Positions 46,576 through 58,503 of a DNA stretch of 64,000 bases are shown here, one piece after another. The position numbers and the translations under genes were made by a program. The stretch's first letter is position 1; every line of letters starts with the position of its first letter. Source of the DNA: Leptospira paudalimensis (lineage in GTDB: Bacteria; Spirochaetota; Leptospiria; Leptospirales; Leptospiraceae); contig NZ_JAMQPR010000001.1 of NCBI RefSeq assembly GCF_026151345.1, positions 2,028,676 to 2,092,675 of the forward strand, written 5' to 3'. Below the pieces are notes generated by a model. The model did no database searches, was not told the DNA's origin, and worked only from the letters and a program-made list of their open reading frames with translations.

Positions 46576-47921
46576 TAAACCACCCAAGTCCCTGACATAT
46601 CGAGTTCATAAAAAGAATCCACTCGTACCTTGCCGAACTGCCCTACTTTTAAATTGGAAGCATCCACATACACCACTTCATCAATTTCAGGTGCATCTTG
46701 GAGACGACGTACGATTGCACCTTCGTCTAACACTTCATCTACGACACATGGGTAAATTTTTCCAATTCGGTTTTGGTGGATGGTCTTTAATGTACCAAGG
46801 TAGGCTTCCCTCACAAGGTTCACACGGCGTGCAATTTCTTTGTCTTTGAGTTGCCCATCCATGGTAGCCCCTTTGGTTCCGTCTTGGGGAGAATAAGGAA
46901 AAAGATTTACCTTTTCTGGTTTTACATCTTCCACAAAACGAATGATCTCTTCCACGTCTTCCATGGTTTCCCCAGGAAACCCTAATATAAACGAAGTACG
47001 AATTTCTAAATCAGGGCGGATGTCCCTTGCTTTTTGGAATAAGGATTTAAAGAATTCGTAATCACCTGTGCGGTTCATTGATTTTAAAACGGATTTGGAA
47101 ACATGTTGTAATGGGCTTTCCAAATACGGGGCAATTTTAGGAATTTCTCTGTACAAATCGAGTAACTTTTCTGTTTTTTTATCAGGATATAGATAGAGGA
47201 GTCTTAAAATCTCAAGTCCCTCTACCGCTGCCACAGACCGAACCAAATCCATGAGTTTGTCTGTGTCCTTTCCATAAAAAACTGTGTCTTGGGAAACAAG
47301 ACAGATCTCTTTGGAACCTGCTTTGACTGCTAGTTTTGTTTGATCGAGGACATCTGTGATTTCTGTGTCTCTATACTTCCCACGTAAATTAGGAATGATA
47401 CAGAAATGGCAACCTCGGTTACATCCGTCAGAAATTTTTACATAGGAATAAGGTTTCGAATAATTTTCGATGCCTTTCGAAGTTTTGAGTCTTTCGAGAA
47501 GGTCTTCATTAAATTCAGTTAAATCTTTAAAATCAAGAGGGAAATGGGAACGTAAAATTTCACCTGCTTTGTCATACTTGCCTGTTCCGAAATGGAGGTC
47601 CACTTCCGGAAGGTCAGCGGAAATTTCTTTTCCCGCCCGTTCAGCAAAACAGCCTACAACAACTAACTTCTGTTTGTTCTTTTTCTTAATATCGATGGAA
47701 TCAAGGATGGTTTGAATGGTTTCCTTCGTGGCATCTTGGATAAATGTACATGTATTTACCAAATGAAAATCACTGGCTTCTGGGTCTGCTGCAGGGAGGA
47801 GTCCTTCTTTGAGTAAGGACTGGTGCATCGCCATGGAGTCGACAGTGTTTTTCGGACAACCAAGAGTCGTAATAAAAAACGACTTTGGTGTCTCATCGGT
47901 TTTGTCTTTGGTCTTTGGCAT
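46575..47921 (-). CDS. rimO: Ribosomal protein S12 methylthiotransferase RimO
   Basis: A 448-residue radical-SAM enzyme. The N-terminal UPF0004 domain holds three cysteines (TLGCPKNTVDS, VNTCTF, VGCFAE) for an auxiliary cluster. The radical-SAM motif is CNRGCHFC. A TRAM domain ends it. It methylthiolates an Asp of ribosomal protein S12. RimO rather than MiaB is favoured by GCPKN..D and by ISDGCNRGCHFCIIP. Its ATG shares one base with the rodZ stop (TAATG). Confidence 0.94.
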   Translation of the reverse strand: MPKTKDKTDETPKSFFITTLGCPKNTVDSMAMHQSLLKEGLLPAADPEASDFHLVNTCTFIQDATKETIQTILDSIDIKKKNKQKLVVVGCFAERAGKEISADLPEVDLHFGTGKYDKAGEILRSHFPLDFKDLTEFNEDLLERLKTSKGIENYSKPYSYVKISDGCNRGCHFCIIPNLRGKYRDTEITDVLDQTKLAVKAGSKEICLVSQDTVFYGKDTDKLMDLVRSVAAVEGLEILRLLYLYPDKKTEKLLDLYREIPKIAPYLESPLQHVSKSVLKSMNRTGDYEFFKSLFQKARDIRPDLEIRTSFILGFPGETMEDVEEIIRFVEDVKPEKVNLFPYSPQDGTKGATMDGQLKDKEIARRVNLVREAYLGTLKTIHQNRIGKIYPCVVDEVLDEGAIVRRLQDAPEIDEVVYVDASNLKVGQFGKVRVDSFYELDMSGTWVV

Positions 47922-49021
47922 TATTCGCCTAACTCTCCAATGATGGATTGAGTGGAGTCATACGGATTTGCTTTGCGGATAAAGATTTTTTTCACAAGTT
48001 TTCCTGGTTTTCCAAGCACAACTCGTTCTTTTCCATTTTGTACCATCTCCACTGCACCACCATCTCCTACTTTGATCTCAAGTCTGTCACGAGCTTCTAA
48101 GTGTTTGACTTCACCCGCAGAAACAAGACCACGTTCACCCATTTGACCATCCAATACAAATTCAACATAACTTGGTTTGGAGAAAAACAAAGTTACTTGG
48201 ATCGGAACATCTCCGACAGGAGATTTTACAGCGACCCCTTCTCGTTCTTCTTTTAAAGTCACAAGGACTTTTGCTGATTTTTCAGTGACTGCTTGTGTCA
48301 CCACGCGGATGTCACGGCGAAGGGAAGAGAGCTCTTCAATTTTATAAGAAAGAATGGTTTCTTCCCCTTCGGCTGTTTGGAAAAAATAAACATTCTTTTC
48401 AGGAAAAATATTAAATCCTAGGTTTGCTTTTCCATTGGAAACACCTTTGATGAACATCTTACACTGTTGGTTGTTCACACTAAAACTCACACCACGATCT
48501 TCTGTGAGGATAAAAGGAACACTTGCATTTTCAGGAACACTTTGGCTGACAAAGTTAATGCCAGAAGGAATATCAGAACTATTTGTAGGTTCAACACTTT
48601 GGCTTACTTCTGTGTTGTCCTCATCCATCGAAACAGAACCAGAGTCTTCAAAACTGATGTAGATGATATAAGCCGAGATTACAAACAAAAAGAGAGAAAC
48701 AAGGCTTATGATTTTATTACGATCTAAACTAAAGGGAGTGGTTGTAGGACGTGTGAGTTCTTCGAGTGGTGCTTGTGATTCTTCAATCTGTTCCCCGCGG
48801 TATAAATTGAGTAACATTGCTGTATCAAGTTTTAAGTAACTAGCATAGTTCTTTAAAAAACCAAGAGCAAACGTTTCTGCTGGGAACTGAGAATAATCTT
48901 CTGTTTCTAATGCGATGATGTATTTTGCCGCAATATTTGTTTCTTTTGCGACATCTTTCACAGAAAGTTTTTTGTCTTCTCTTGCTTCTCTTAGGATCTG
49001 ACCAACTCGTTTTGTATTCAA
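47921..49021 (-). CDS. rodZ: RodZ-like cell-shape protein
   Basis: A 366-residue protein. The N-terminal HTH (about 5-70, [23 protein letters not shown]) is the RodZ type that binds MreB. A membrane segment lies near 109-127. The periplasmic region has beta-rich sequence, ending in [11 protein letters not shown]. RodZ links the MreB cytoskeleton to wall synthesis. The position before rimO and pgsA supports the call. The linker (128-165) is Ser/Glu/Asn-rich. Confidence 0.85.
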   Translation of the reverse strand: MNTKRVGQILREAREDKKLSVKDVAKETNIAAKYIIALETEDYSQFPAETFALGFLKNYASYLKLDTAMLLNLYRGEQIEESQAPLEELTRPTTTPFSLDRNKIISLVSLFLFVISAYIIYISFEDSGSVSMDEDNTEVSQSVEPTNSSDIPSGINFVSQSVPENASVPFILTEDRGVSFSVNNQQCKMFIKGVSNGKANLGFNIFPEKNVYFFQTAEGEETILSYKIEELSSLRRDIRVVTQAVTEKSAKVLVTLKEEREGVAVKSPVGDVPIQVTLFFSKPSYVEFVLDGQMGERGLVSAGEVKHLEARDRLEIKVGDGGAVEMVQNGKERVVLGKPGKLVKKIFIRKANPYDSTQSIIGELGE

Positions 49022-49039
49022 AATGAACTCCTCTTAGGT

Positions 49040-49741
49040 TTAGTTCTCAGAGACAAGTGGGTTGTTGACAATCTTCGCGTTCCCGCTCATATGAAAATTG
49101 AAAACACCATCTTGGATTTCTTCCGAAAAATTAATGTTAGAAAATGAAATCGTCGTTACTTTGCCTCGACCATCTGTCGCGACTGCTTTTTTGATGAGGT
49201 ACGATTCAGAATCCACAAATAGTTTCATCTTTTCGAACCCACCAATTTTTTCCCTTTGGTCTAAATCGAGAACAAAGTATTTGGTTGCATCACCCATAGA
49301 ACGAGGTTGTTCGATGGTATCAAATTTATAATGGTACTTACGAAAGAGGCGGTTAAGACCATCAGGACTATTTGTCGTAAAGATGGGACCTGAGGAATTT
49401 TTACGATCGAGTGTAAGATCTTGTTTTCCCACAGCACCTAACCGTTTGATAAAGATATGGAGTGTTTTTCCATCGGAAACAATTTCGTCTCCTTCTGGTT
49501 CAGCAAAATTATAACGAATTTTTCCAGGGCGTTTGTAAAAACATTTCCCGCGCATTTGTTTTTCTTTTTTGTTGTCTTCCGTTTTGATGAGAAAATCAGC
49601 GGAATACGAATTGATTTCGCTGAAGTTTTTTTTGATCTTTTTGACAACTTCGGAAGGTGAATGCCAATTGTGAGCCGGACTTGTTTGGGCCTCCAAAGAA
49701 ACTCCCAAAACAAGTAACAAAAATCCGATCCATACTTTCAT
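49040..49741 (-). CDS. lolA: LolA-like outer-membrane lipoprotein carrier
   Basis: A 233-residue exported protein from the ATG at 49741 with GGGA upstream; a longer frame overlapping ftsK is unlikely. The signal peptide is [19 protein letters not shown]. The mature part follows the LolA pattern: a helix, then [28 protein letters not shown] and later [37 protein letters not shown]. LolA ferries lipoproteins through the periplasm. LolA, LolB and related lipid carriers share the fold, so the exact cargo is inferred. It follows ftsK, as lolA does in many proteobacteria. Confidence 0.85.
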   Translation of the reverse strand: MKVWIGFLLLVLGVSLEAQTSPAHNWHSPSEVVKKIKKNFSEINSYSADFLIKTEDNKKEKQMRGKCFYKRPGKIRYNFAEPEGDEIVSDGKTLHIFIKRLGAVGKQDLTLDRKNSSGPIFTTNSPDGLNRLFRKYHYKFDTIEQPRSMGDATKYFVLDLDQREKIGGFEKMKLFVDSESYLIKKAVATDGRGKVTTISFSNINFSEEIQDGVFNFHMSGNAKIVNNPLVSEN

Positions 49742-49781
49742 AGATTCCCAGTTTTTCAGACAAACTTCTCTTGTCGATGAT

Positions 49782-52700
49782 TTACGCTGAACGTAAGATT
49801 TCCCGAGGTTTTGCCCCGACTTGCGGAGAAACATAACCCCTCATTTCCATGAGTTCCATAAGCCTTGCCGCTTTGTTGTAACCAATCCTCATCCTACGTT
49901 GCAAATAACTGGCACTGGCTTTTTTTTCTGTCACAACAATGTTCCATGCTTCTTCGAATAATTCCTCGTCCTCGTCAGAGGCCATTTCAATATTCGTTTC
50001 ATCGTCCCAGTTCATTTCCACGTAGGCAGGTGCCCCTTGTTTTTTGGCCTCTTCCACAATGGAATCAATTTCTTTCTCTTCAATGTAGGGAGCTTGGATC
50101 CGCATGAGGTCACTCGAGGTAGGGGAACGGTACAAAAAGTCCCCTTTTCCGAGGAGAGTTTCCGCTCCACTTGTATCGAGGATGGTGCGTGAATCTGTTT
50201 TTTGTGCGACTTGGAAAGCAACCCTTGCTGGGCAGTTCGCTTTGATGACTCCAGTGATCACATCTACGGATGGTCTTTGGGTCGCCATCACCAAATGGAT
50301 TCCCACCGCTCTTGCTTTTTGGGAAATTCGTTGGATTTGTTCTTCCAAATCCTTTCCTGACACCATCATGAGGTCCGCAAGCTCATCAATGAAAATCACA
50401 ATGTAAGGGAGTTTTTGGAACCCTTTGGCGTGAGCATATTCCTCTACCTTCTCATTAAAACTTTTGAAGTCCCTACTTTTCAATTGGGAGATCATTTGGT
50501 AACGACTCTCCATTTCTTGGATCGCCCAGGAAAGTGCCTTCGTAGCTTTTTTTGGATCAGTGATCACAGGCATAAGAAGGTGTGGGATTCCTTCGTAAAG
50601 TGTCATCTCCACCATCTTTGGATCGATCATAATGAATCGCACTTCTTCTGGGGAACGAGTGCAGATAAGGCTCGTGATCATCGCATTGATACTCACCGAC
50701 TTTCCAGAACCTGTGGTTCCTGCGACAAGTAAGTGTGGGAGTTTTGCGATATCAATCATCACAAGTTTTCCCGAAATATCTTTTCCAATACAAATGGATA
50801 AGTCTTTGGCTTTTTGTTGGAGGATGGTATCTTTTAAAATCTCTGATAAAAACACGTCTTCACGGATTCGGTTCGGAACCTCAATTCCAATGGACGCCTT
50901 ACCCGGGATAGGTGCTACAATCCGAATGTTTTTCACTTCGAGGTAAGCCCTAATCTCATCAGACAAAGACACAATTCGATTCAGTTTGATTCCGTTCGGA
51001 ATTGTGATTTCGTAACGAGTGATGATGGGACCTCGTTCTTTGGTAATGACCTTGGATTCAATTCCAAAGTGGCCTGTTGACTCTTCGATTTTTTTAGCGA
51101 TGAGGTCAAGTTCCGAATCATTTTTTAAGATATTGGCGACAGGGACTTGGTGTGAGGCAAGTAGTCTTGGAGAAATATAATATTTTCCTTTTTTCAATTT
51201 TGGTTTTGGCACCATGGAACCAAACATCAGTTCTTGTTCGGTTTTGGTTTCCTTTGGTGGTTGTTTTTTCTTACCAAAATTTCCCGCACTTAAATTCGAG
51301 CGAACGAGTGGTGAAGACTCTTCCACGGCCAAAGTTTCCAAGGTCTCCTCTTCCAATTCTCCATCTTCCGAATCAGAAATGGAAACAACAACATCCTCAG
51401 TTTCATCCCAATCTTCTGTTTCTAAACCAGTTTCTTCAACAAGGGAAAGTCGAACGGACTCAGGAATTGGGATGGTGAGAGTGTTTGTTTCGTTTTCTAG
51501 GGAAGATCGTTCTTCGCCTTCCTCTTCATATGAGTCTGACTCGTCCCAGTTCTCACTACCTTCAATCGATTCATGAGTCTCGTCTTCATCCCAATTGGCA
51601 TCATCCGTGTTTTCATCAAAATCAGAAAATCCAAACCCGACATTTCGAGTTTCGTTTTTTCCAAATCGACTGGTATTCGCTTGAGCCAACTGGTCCCCGA
51701 ATCCATGTCTCATTGGTTCTAATTTGGGAAGTTCTAAACCTTCGAGTGAAACTTCTTTGTCCAATTTTGGTTTCCATTTTGCTTCCGGGAACTGAAAGAG
51801 AATTTTGGATTCACGAATGTCATCTACATTTTGGGTATTTGAAATGCCATCATCCTCACCTTCGCTAAATTCCCGTTTATCGACTACTTGCAATTTTGGT
51901 TGTGATTTCAGATTCCGATTGGATTCGGTTTGTTGTTTTGTCTTTTCTTTTTGGAAACGAAAGACAGTTCCTGACGCATCAAAAAATCCTTCAAACTGTT
52001 TGGCATTTTGGAAGACCACAGTCTGTGATTTTGGTTTTTCTTTTCCTTGGTGTTTTTGCAAATTTTGGAATGAGTTTTTTTCCTCATCCATATACCGAAA
52101 GGAAGAAGGAAATCCATTTTGGTATCGAGATTCACTTCCTGCATCATTTGCCACTACATTCCAAAAATGACTAGCGAGGTCATCTTTTGATTCCTCTTCG
52201 GTTTGGACCTGAAACCAATCCCTTTGTCTCACTTCATTTACGGGGCCACGGCGTGTTGAAACCACCGATTCCATAAAGGATGGAAGTTTAAAATGTGGCA
52301 ATTCTCGTCTGCCACCCATTAGGTGGTAAAGTTTTTCAGAAACGGAATGGATGGTAGAAAAGGTATAGGACCAAGCCCCGTCTTCTAACCAAATCACAGC
52401 AAAGTACAAATAAAGAAAAAAGACAACAAGCACTCTACCTGTTTCCCCAAAGAGATAGGAAAAGATCCAAGAAAAAAATTGTCCGAGGATACCACCGCTG
52501 TCACCCACATGTCCCATGGGAGTTTCGAGAAGGTTCAAACTCACCGTTGTGGCAATGAGGAAAATGGGAAAAAATAAAGCCTTACTTAGGGCATCAAAGT
52601 CTGGGTTACGTAACGAAAGGACACCTAAGAGTAATACGAACCCAGCGAGTAAAAAGGAAGTTTTTCCGAGTAAATAAAAAAGGGTTAGGGCAATGTAATG

Positions 52701-52856
52701 CCCAAGCCTTCCAAACCAATTAAAGAGTGATCCATCCTCTCCTTCTTGGAAGGAAAAAAGAGATAACAGTAAAAATACTCCAGAAAATACAAATAAATAC
52801 GGGAGGAAATCCTTTCTAGGCAAAGTCCATCCCCATACGGATTTTTTAGGGTCCAT
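49782..52856 (-). CDS. ftsK: DNA translocase FtsK
   Basis: A 1024-residue division protein. Four membrane segments (about 18-170) are followed by a long acidic linker (about 200-550, rich in Glu, Asp and Ser). The motor has Walker [12 protein letters not shown] and Walker [16 protein letters not shown]-terminal winged helix ([27 protein letters not shown]) is the gamma domain that reads KOPS-like sites. It pumps chromosome termini through the septum. It is followed by lolA, 40 bases later. Confidence 0.95.
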   Translation of the reverse strand: MDPKKSVWGWTLPRKDFLPYLFVFSGVFLLLSLFSFQEGEDGSLFNWFGRLGHYIALTLFYLLGKTSFLLAGFVLLLGVLSLRNPDFDALSKALFFPIFLIATTVSLNLLETPMGHVGDSGGILGQFFSWIFSYLFGETGRVLVVFFLYLYFAVIWLEDGAWSYTFSTIHSVSEKLYHLMGGRRELPHFKLPSFMESVVSTRRGPVNEVRQRDWFQVQTEEESKDDLASHFWNVVANDAGSESRYQNGFPSSFRYMDEEKNSFQNLQKHQGKEKPKSQTVVFQNAKQFEGFFDASGTVFRFQKEKTKQQTESNRNLKSQPKLQVVDKREFSEGEDDGISNTQNVDDIRESKILFQFPEAKWKPKLDKEVSLEGLELPKLEPMRHGFGDQLAQANTSRFGKNETRNVGFGFSDFDENTDDANWDEDETHESIEGSENWDESDSYEEEGEERSSLENETNTLTIPIPESVRLSLVEETGLETEDWDETEDVVVSISDSEDGELEEETLETLAVEESSPLVRSNLSAGNFGKKKQPPKETKTEQELMFGSMVPKPKLKKGKYYISPRLLASHQVPVANILKNDSELDLIAKKIEESTGHFGIESKVITKERGPIITRYEITIPNGIKLNRIVSLSDEIRAYLEVKNIRIVAPIPGKASIGIEVPNRIREDVFLSEILKDTILQQKAKDLSICIGKDISGKLVMIDIAKLPHLLVAGTTGSGKSVSINAMITSLICTRSPEEVRFIMIDPKMVEMTLYEGIPHLLMPVITDPKKATKALSWAIQEMESRYQMISQLKSRDFKSFNEKVEEYAHAKGFQKLPYIVIFIDELADLMMVSGKDLEEQIQRISQKARAVGIHLVMATQRPSVDVITGVIKANCPARVAFQVAQKTDSRTILDTSGAETLLGKGDFLYRSPTSSDLMRIQAPYIEEKEIDSIVEEAKKQGAPAYVEMNWDDETNIEMASDEDEELFEEAWNIVVTEKKASASYLQRRMRIGYNKAARLMELMEMRGYVSPQVGAKPREILRSA

Positions 52857-52933
52857 ACGGGAAATATCGGAAGGTTTCGAGACATAGACAGAAAAAATTT
52901 GGAAGCCAGAAGTGCTTTCTTTTCTGTCAGGTT

Positions 52934-53431
52934 TTACCCTTTGAAGTTCGTAAAATTGGCATCAAAATTGAAATTTGCATTGCGGATGGCTGCCATCACC
53001 TCTTGCAAATCGTCCTTCTTTTTACCAACCACACGCACCGAATCCCCTTGGATGGTCGCTTGGACTTTTAATTTTTGGTCTTTGATGAGGGTTGTGATTT
53101 GTTTTGTTTGTTCTTTGTCCAAACCATTTTGGATTTTCACCTTCATCCGGACCGTTTGCCCTGTGGCAGGTTCCACTTTGGAATCAAAATCAAAGGCTTT
53201 TAGACTGATGCCTCGTTTCGCCATTTTAGTGGTGAGGACATCGATTACCTGTTTCAATTTGATTTCGTTTTCCGAAGTCAAAACCAGTTGGTCGTCTGTG
53301 ATTTTGATTTCGGAATTCGATCCTTTAAAATCAAAACGAGTTTGAATCTCGGTCATCGCTTGCGAAACAGCATTTTGTAATTCGGGGCGATCGAGTTTTG
53401 ATACAATGTCAAAGGAAGGGTCTTGAGCCAT
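52934..53431 (-). CDS. yajQ: YajQ-family nucleotide-binding protein
   Basis: A 165-residue protein of two ferredoxin-like halves. Family signatures are SFDIVSKLDRPELQNAVSQA, FDFKGSNSEI and AFDFDSKVEPATGQTVRMKV, ending in RNANFNFDANFTNFKG. Some members bind cyclic di-GMP; others bind nucleic acids. The window also has a PilZ protein, but this is not linked. It lies between ftsK and alaS with modest gaps (77 and 36 bases). Confidence 0.93.
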   Translation of the reverse strand: MAQDPSFDIVSKLDRPELQNAVSQAMTEIQTRFDFKGSNSEIKITDDQLVLTSENEIKLKQVIDVLTTKMAKRGISLKAFDFDSKVEPATGQTVRMKVKIQNGLDKEQTKQITTLIKDQKLKVQATIQGDSVRVVGKKKDDLQEVMAAIRNANFNFDANFTNFKG

Positions 53432-53467
53432 TTTGATTCTCCTATTCTTTTTCCTACAAACTGAAAT

Positions 53468-56227
53468 TTACGATAATTTTGTTTTTGCAAGGGAAAGGGC
53501 AAACTCTAGGGACTTGGCAACAGACTCTGGTTTTTTACCACCACCTTGTGCCATATCAGGTCGTCCCCCACCTTTTCCATCTAACATCACTAAGGTTTCT
53601 TTTAACATTTCACCACAGTGGATGCCTTTGTCATTGAGAACCTTATTACACATAAACACGAGAGTACTTGACTCCCCTTCTGTGGTTCCAAACAAACAAA
53701 GGATCTCTGGTTCTTTTGCTTTGAGTGAGTCTGCCAAATCTTTAAGAGCTTTTGCATCCACGGAAGGAAATACTTCTGCTACCACTTTGCCTTTGGCAAA
53801 CTTGTGGGCCTTTTCTAAGAGACCATCCACAAGTTCTGGGTTCATTTGGAACTTTTGTTGTTCTAATTTCTTTTTGGCCTTAAAGAGCGAAGAGGATTTT
53901 TCTTCGAGTTCCGTTTCTAATGTTTCTCTGAGTTTACGAAGACTTGCCACAGCAGTTTTCCCATCTTTTAGAAAGATAGATTGTAAACCTTCTGGGGATG
54001 GAACTTCTGTTGCAATTCCAAACTCTTTCAAATCACCAAATGCCTCTTTGGCGGATAGGTTATGTGTTTCGATTTTGGATGCCAAGGTTTGGAACTGTTG
54101 TAAAAAATAAGACACAACTGATTCCCCGCAAATCGCCTCAATCCGTCGATTTCCCGCACCAGGGCTACCTTCTTTTACGATCGCAAAAAATCCAATTTCT
54201 TTGGTGTTCGTAACATGGGTTCCCCCACAGAATTCTTTGGATTTTTCACCCATAGAAACAACACGCACAAGGTTTCCATACTTTTCATCAAACATGGAAA
54301 GTGCCCCTGATTCTTTGGCTTGGTGTAAGTCCAATACTTCTGTTTTGACAGGGATATTGGCACTCACGGCTTCGTTTACATCCGATTCAATCTGAATGAT
54401 CTCTTCCGGAGATAAAGCTTTGGGATGGGAAAAATCAAATCTTAGGTAATCTGCCGATACAACGGAACCTTTTTGGGTTACATGGTTCCCGAGGATTCTT
54501 CGGAGTGCCCCGTTTAACAAATGTGTGCCGGAATGGTGGTTGGCAAGGTTTTGCCTTCGTTCGACTTCAATTTCGGTATCGACTCCATCACCAACAGAAA
54601 TATTTCCTTTTAAGACCATTCCCATATGAAGGAAGGTATCATTCTCTTTTTGAGTGTCTTGGACTTGGAATTGGAAACCTTCTTTTTTGATGTAACCAGT
54701 ATCACCAATCTGTCCACCACCTTCCGCGTAAAAAGGAGTTTTATCGAGAACGATGACAACCTCTTCTCCTTGTTTGGCGGAACTGACTGACTTCCCATCC
54801 ACAAAAAGATACAAAACCTTTCCTTTTGTTTTGGATTCCGTATAGCCTAAAAATTCTGTTTTTAATTCGGGAGAAGCGGAAAGTCCAGTGAGGTATTGGA
54901 TTTTTTTCCCTTTCCAACTCGCACGCGATAAATCGCGGTCTTTTTCGAGTTCTCCTTCAAAACCTTTGTCATCAAAACTAAACCCACGGTCTTCCACAAG
55001 TTCCTTTGTCATCTCACGAGGGAAACCATATGTGGAATACAATCGAAAACCTTCTTTTCCGGTGACAAGCGTTTGTTTGTTTGCCGTTAGATGTGAAAGT
55101 AAAGATTCTAATTCTTCGAGTCCCACTTCTAACGTGTGAAGGAAAAGTTCTTCTTCTTTTTTTAAGATGGATTCAATATCTTTTGCTTTGTCTTTTAGTT
55201 CTGGGTAACGAGCTACATACAAATCTTTTAGAGTGCCAACAAGTTTGTATAAAAAAGGTTCATGGATTCCAATTTTTCTCGCAAAAAGTGAGGCACGTCT
55301 TATGAGACGACGGATCACATACCCACGTCCTGTGCGGTCAGGGAAAATTCCATCTCCGAGAGAAAAAAAGACAGAACGCGAATGGTCAGTAATCACACGA
55401 AATGATTGTTTGGTGGATTCATTATATTGAAAACCAGATAGTGATTCAATTTTTTGGATGATGGTTTTTAATTCATCCGTGTCATAAACTGAGTCCACTT
55501 CTTGTAATAACATGGCCACACGTTCGAGTCCTGAACCTGTATCAATGCCAGTTTGTTTGAGAGGGAGAAGTTCTCCCGAAACCGTTTGGTTAAACTGGTT
55601 AAATACTAAATTCCAATATTCTAAATAACGGTCACAGTCACAACCTGGTTTACAATTAGGGTTGTTTCCACAGCTAGGACCACCTTTCTCGGGCCCTCTG
55701 TCCAAATACAATTCGGAACAAGGGCCACAAGCTCCACTGTCTCCAGCAGGTCCCCAAAAATTATCTTTTTTGCCAAGGCGTACAATTCGTTCTTCTGGAA
55801 TCCCAGCATCCATCCAGATTTTTTTGGCTTCATCATCATCAAGGTAAATGGTCACCCAAATTTTCTCTTTGGGAATTTCTAAATGGTTTAGTGAAAAGTC
55901 TAACGCGTATTCGATGGCTTCTTTTTTAAAATAATCGCCGAAGGAAAAATTTCCTAACATCTCAAAAAAAGTACAATGCCGTTCCGTTTTCCCAACAACT
56001 TCCAAATCAGTGGTGCGGACACATTTTTGAATGGAAGCAGCTCTAGTGTATGGGAGTTCCACTGCCCCAGTGAAAAGAGGTTTGAACTGTACCATACCTG
56101 CGGTTGTGAATAAAAGTGTAGGATCCCCTTTGGGAATGAGACTCGAGGAAGGCACAATGGTGTGTCCTTTCTCTTGGAAATAGTTCGTGTACAACCTTGC
56201 GATTTCTTGGACGGTTTTCGACTTCAT
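53468..56227 (-). CDS. alaS: Alanyl-tRNA synthetase
   Basis: A 919-residue class II enzyme. The catalytic core starts [35 protein letters not shown]. The editing domain has [13 protein letters not shown] and FCGGTHV zinc ligands. The C-terminal Ala domain includes the conserved [14 protein letters not shown] cysteine-rich stretch (about residues 185-205, [16 protein letters not shown]) is an insertion in the core that might bind metal. The length is a little above the E. coli 876. Confidence 0.97.
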   Translation of the reverse strand: MKSKTVQEIARLYTNYFQEKGHTIVPSSSLIPKGDPTLLFTTAGMVQFKPLFTGAVELPYTRAASIQKCVRTTDLEVVGKTERHCTFFEMLGNFSFGDYFKKEAIEYALDFSLNHLEIPKEKIWVTIYLDDDEAKKIWMDAGIPEERIVRLGKKDNFWGPAGDSGACGPCSELYLDRGPEKGGPSCGNNPNCKPGCDCDRYLEYWNLVFNQFNQTVSGELLPLKQTGIDTGSGLERVAMLLQEVDSVYDTDELKTIIQKIESLSGFQYNESTKQSFRVITDHSRSVFFSLGDGIFPDRTGRGYVIRRLIRRASLFARKIGIHEPFLYKLVGTLKDLYVARYPELKDKAKDIESILKKEEELFLHTLEVGLEELESLLSHLTANKQTLVTGKEGFRLYSTYGFPREMTKELVEDRGFSFDDKGFEGELEKDRDLSRASWKGKKIQYLTGLSASPELKTEFLGYTESKTKGKVLYLFVDGKSVSSAKQGEEVVIVLDKTPFYAEGGGQIGDTGYIKKEGFQFQVQDTQKENDTFLHMGMVLKGNISVGDGVDTEIEVERRQNLANHHSGTHLLNGALRRILGNHVTQKGSVVSADYLRFDFSHPKALSPEEIIQIESDVNEAVSANIPVKTEVLDLHQAKESGALSMFDEKYGNLVRVVSMGEKSKEFCGGTHVTNTKEIGFFAIVKEGSPGAGNRRIEAICGESVVSYFLQQFQTLASKIETHNLSAKEAFGDLKEFGIATEVPSPEGLQSIFLKDGKTAVASLRKLRETLETELEEKSSSLFKAKKKLEQQKFQMNPELVDGLLEKAHKFAKGKVVAEVFPSVDAKALKDLADSLKAKEPEILCLFGTTEGESSTLVFMCNKVLNDKGIHCGEMLKETLVMLDGKGGGRPDMAQGGGKKPESVAKSLEFALSLAKTKLS

Positions 56228-56276
56228 ACACTTACACGGAAATCGGATTTGCCTCCTAGGGCAAGGAATTTAGAAC

Positions 56277-57494
56277 TTAACTTTGCCTTAAATCTTTGTA
56301 ACGAAGGAAAGAAAAAAGCGAGATCACAAGAAACCCAAGTCCAAGTCCTGTAAATGTCCAAAGGCTTCCCACTGTATCATTTAAAAAGGCAGCAAAAAAT
56401 CCAGAAACGGCAGGTGTGAATTGGAAACAAACTGTGTAGAGAGATAAGATCCTACCACGAAGCCTGTCCTCCGCGCGTTTTTGTAATATGGCAGGCATCA
56501 GGCTCGACAGCACTCCACCCGAAACCCCAAAACAAAAAAGAAAGATGGAAGTGGCCTTTGGCTCATAAAAAGGTACAAAACCTAAAAAGAAAAAAGAAGA
56601 CAAACCGAAGACAATCAGTAATACCAATCCCTTTCGTTCCAAATGGTGGTAGAGGATGGTAAAAATCCCTCCTAAAAATAATCCAGGACCTAGAAACATT
56701 AACACAGACCCCCGTGCTAATTCCCCAAGTCCCAATTCTAGTTTTACATATTGGGGAAGGACCACTTGGATGGGACCTAATGCTAACATACTAAATATCG
56801 CAATCCACATCACCTGTCTCGAAACAGGGTCTGAATGCAAAAATCCTAAGACGGCTCGCAAATTTTCAACCAATGAGGGAATTTCTGTATTGGGGATCGA
56901 TATCTCAGGTTTACCTTGAGAGGACTGGGATTTTTTTTCCTTCTCGTTTAACTGTAATAAGGAGAAGGCAAACATCGATATTGCATGTAAAAAAGCTAAA
57001 ACCAAAAATAGTTTTGAGTACGATTCAAATTCCCGAATCCAACCCACTACAAGTGGACTCATCCCAAAGGAAAAAATCAGAAGTAAATTCCCAGCGATTG
57101 TGTGGAAAACAAGTCTGTGTGATTCCATCACTTCGCGTAACAACGCCATCCTACCTGGCAAAACTGTTGTCATTCCAATTCCATTGAGAAAAGCCAAAGG
57201 CAATAACATAAGTGGATAAGTTTCAAAAATTTGGGTCAATCCACCTAACAATAATGCTGCAAAACATAGAAAAAACTGAAATCCAACGACTACCCACTTC
57301 TTGGAATAATGATCGAGCAGGTATCCCGTATACAAAAAGAAAAGTGGAAAGGGTAAAAACAAAAAGAAAAAAACAATCCCTGAATACCCTTTTACAACCG
57401 TTAACGTCTGTGTAAAAATCACAATCGAATACAAAAAACAACTGCTGGCAAAGGTTCCAAAAGCGAAGGCAAGGTAAAATATGATATGGTTCAT
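56277..57494 (-). CDS. MFS transporter
   Basis: A 405-residue protein with about twelve hydrophobic segments. The loop between segments 2 and 3 has GYLLDHYSKKWVVV, the MFS loop motif (DxxxRR type, here modified to DHYSKK). A central loop (about 185-215) carries Lys/Ser-rich sequence. It is an inner membrane exporter or importer of unknown substrate, closest in style to the MFS_3 (enterobactin exporter) group. It stands alone, 49 bases after alaS's start, on the same strand. Confidence 0.85.
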   Translation of the reverse strand: MNHIIFYLAFAFGTFASSCFLYSIVIFTQTLTVVKGYSGIVFFFLFLPFPLFFLYTGYLLDHYSKKWVVVGFQFFLCFAALLLGGLTQIFETYPLMLLPLAFLNGIGMTTVLPGRMALLREVMESHRLVFHTIAGNLLLIFSFGMSPLVVGWIREFESYSKLFLVLAFLHAISMFAFSLLQLNEKEKKSQSSQGKPEISIPNTEIPSLVENLRAVLGFLHSDPVSRQVMWIAIFSMLALGPIQVVLPQYVKLELGLGELARGSVLMFLGPGLFLGGIFTILYHHLERKGLVLLIVFGLSSFFFLGFVPFYEPKATSIFLFCFGVSGGVLSSLMPAILQKRAEDRLRGRILSLYTVCFQFTPAVSGFFAAFLNDTVGSLWTFTGLGLGFLVISLFSFLRYKDLRQS

Positions 57495-57516
57495 GGGGGG
57501 ATTTATTGTCCTAAGC

Positions 57517-57545
57517 GAAAAAAAAAGCCTCCCAAAGGAGGCTTC
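57517..57545 (-). terminator. Rho-independent terminator of rpsI
   Basis: On the minus strand GCCTCC (57542-57537) pairs with GGAGGC (57532-57527), loop TTTG, followed by nine T. It lies about 30 bases after the rpsI stop and before the MFS gene, isolating the two. Confidence 0.93.
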
Positions 57546-57575
57546 TCTATCGGAAAAAAAAGAGGAATTTTCCGA

Positions 57576-57971
57576 TTAACGTTTTGAGAACTGAGTTCCT
57601 CGACGTGCTTTGTGGAGACCGTATTTTTTACGCTCTACCATACGGCTATCTCGAGTGAGGAAACCTTCTTTTTTCAAAGTAGGTTTGAGTGATTCATTGA
57701 AAGCAACAAGAGCACGAGCCACTGCGTGACGAATCGCTCCTACTTGTCCAATCACTCCACCACCAGTAACATTGAGTGCGATATCATATTTATCACGAGC
57801 ATCTAAAACTAAAAGAGGCTCAAGTGCACGGCGAACTAAGTGTTCTCCGTTTTTGATGTAATCTTTTACATCTTTATGGTTAACTGTGATTTTTCCTGTT
57901 CCAGAAGCGATTTTTGCTCGTGCAACAGATGTTTTGCGTCGGCCAACTGCCCAAACTGCTTTTTGCGCCAT
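57576..57971 (-). CDS. rpsI: 30S ribosomal protein S9
   Basis: A 131-residue S9 with [22 protein letters not shown] at the start, [17 protein letters not shown] in the middle and [22 protein letters not shown] at the end, whose tail reaches the P-site tRNA. It follows rplM after 1 base and is closed by a terminator, the standard L13-S9 operon. Confidence 0.98.
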   Translation of the reverse strand: MAQKAVWAVGRRKTSVARAKIASGTGKITVNHKDVKDYIKNGEHLVRRALEPLLVLDARDKYDIALNVTGGGVIGQVGAIRHAVARALVAFNESLKPTLKKEGFLTRDSRMVERKKYGLHKARRGTQFSKR

Positions 57972-57972
57972 A

Positions 57973-58425
57973 TTATTTCAACTCCAGTTTTAGGGGCTTT
58001 TGTGCTCCTAGGTTGTGGTCATTGCCTGCGAACACTCGGCAATTTTTTAACATTTGGTCACCTAATTTTGATTTAGGTAACATTCCTTTCACTGCTTCCA
58101 TGATCACTCTTTCTGGGTTCTCTTGGATGAGTTTGTGGAAAGCGATCGCAGTCATACCACCTGGGTAACGGGAGTGGTGGTAGTAAATTTTTTGTTCTCT
58201 TTTGCGACCTGTTACAGCCACTTTAGAAGCATTAACGATGATGATGTTATCCCCACAATCTTGGTTCGGTGTGAATGTAGATTTGTGTTTTCCGCGAAGT
58301 CGGGAAGCGACTTGACTTGCCAATCTTCCGAGAGTCTTATCAGTTGCGTCCACAACAAACCACTGTTTTTGTACGGCTTCTTTTGCGATAGAAGGGGTCT
58401 TGTGGGCTTTAGACAATAGTTCCAT
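57973..58425 (-). CDS. rplM: 50S ribosomal protein L13
   Basis: A 150-residue L13 from the ATG at 58425. A GTG at 58470 would add 15 residues not expected for the family, whose conserved part begins with [18 protein letters not shown]. Other marks are [15 protein letters not shown] and [12 protein letters not shown]. It heads the rplM-rpsI operon and is divergent from thiL. Confidence 0.96.
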   Translation of the reverse strand: MELLSKAHKTPSIAKEAVQKQWFVVDATDKTLGRLASQVASRLRGKHKSTFTPNQDCGDNIIIVNASKVAVTGRKREQKIYYHHSRYPGGMTAIAFHKLIQENPERVIMEAVKGMLPKSKLGDQMLKNCRVFAGNDHNLGAQKPLKLELK

Positions 58426-58503
58426 AAGTACGAGATTTTCCTCTTTTATGTCAGGATTTTCGGTTTTCACAGTGGGTCAAACAAATTTATTGGAAACGAA
58501 GCT

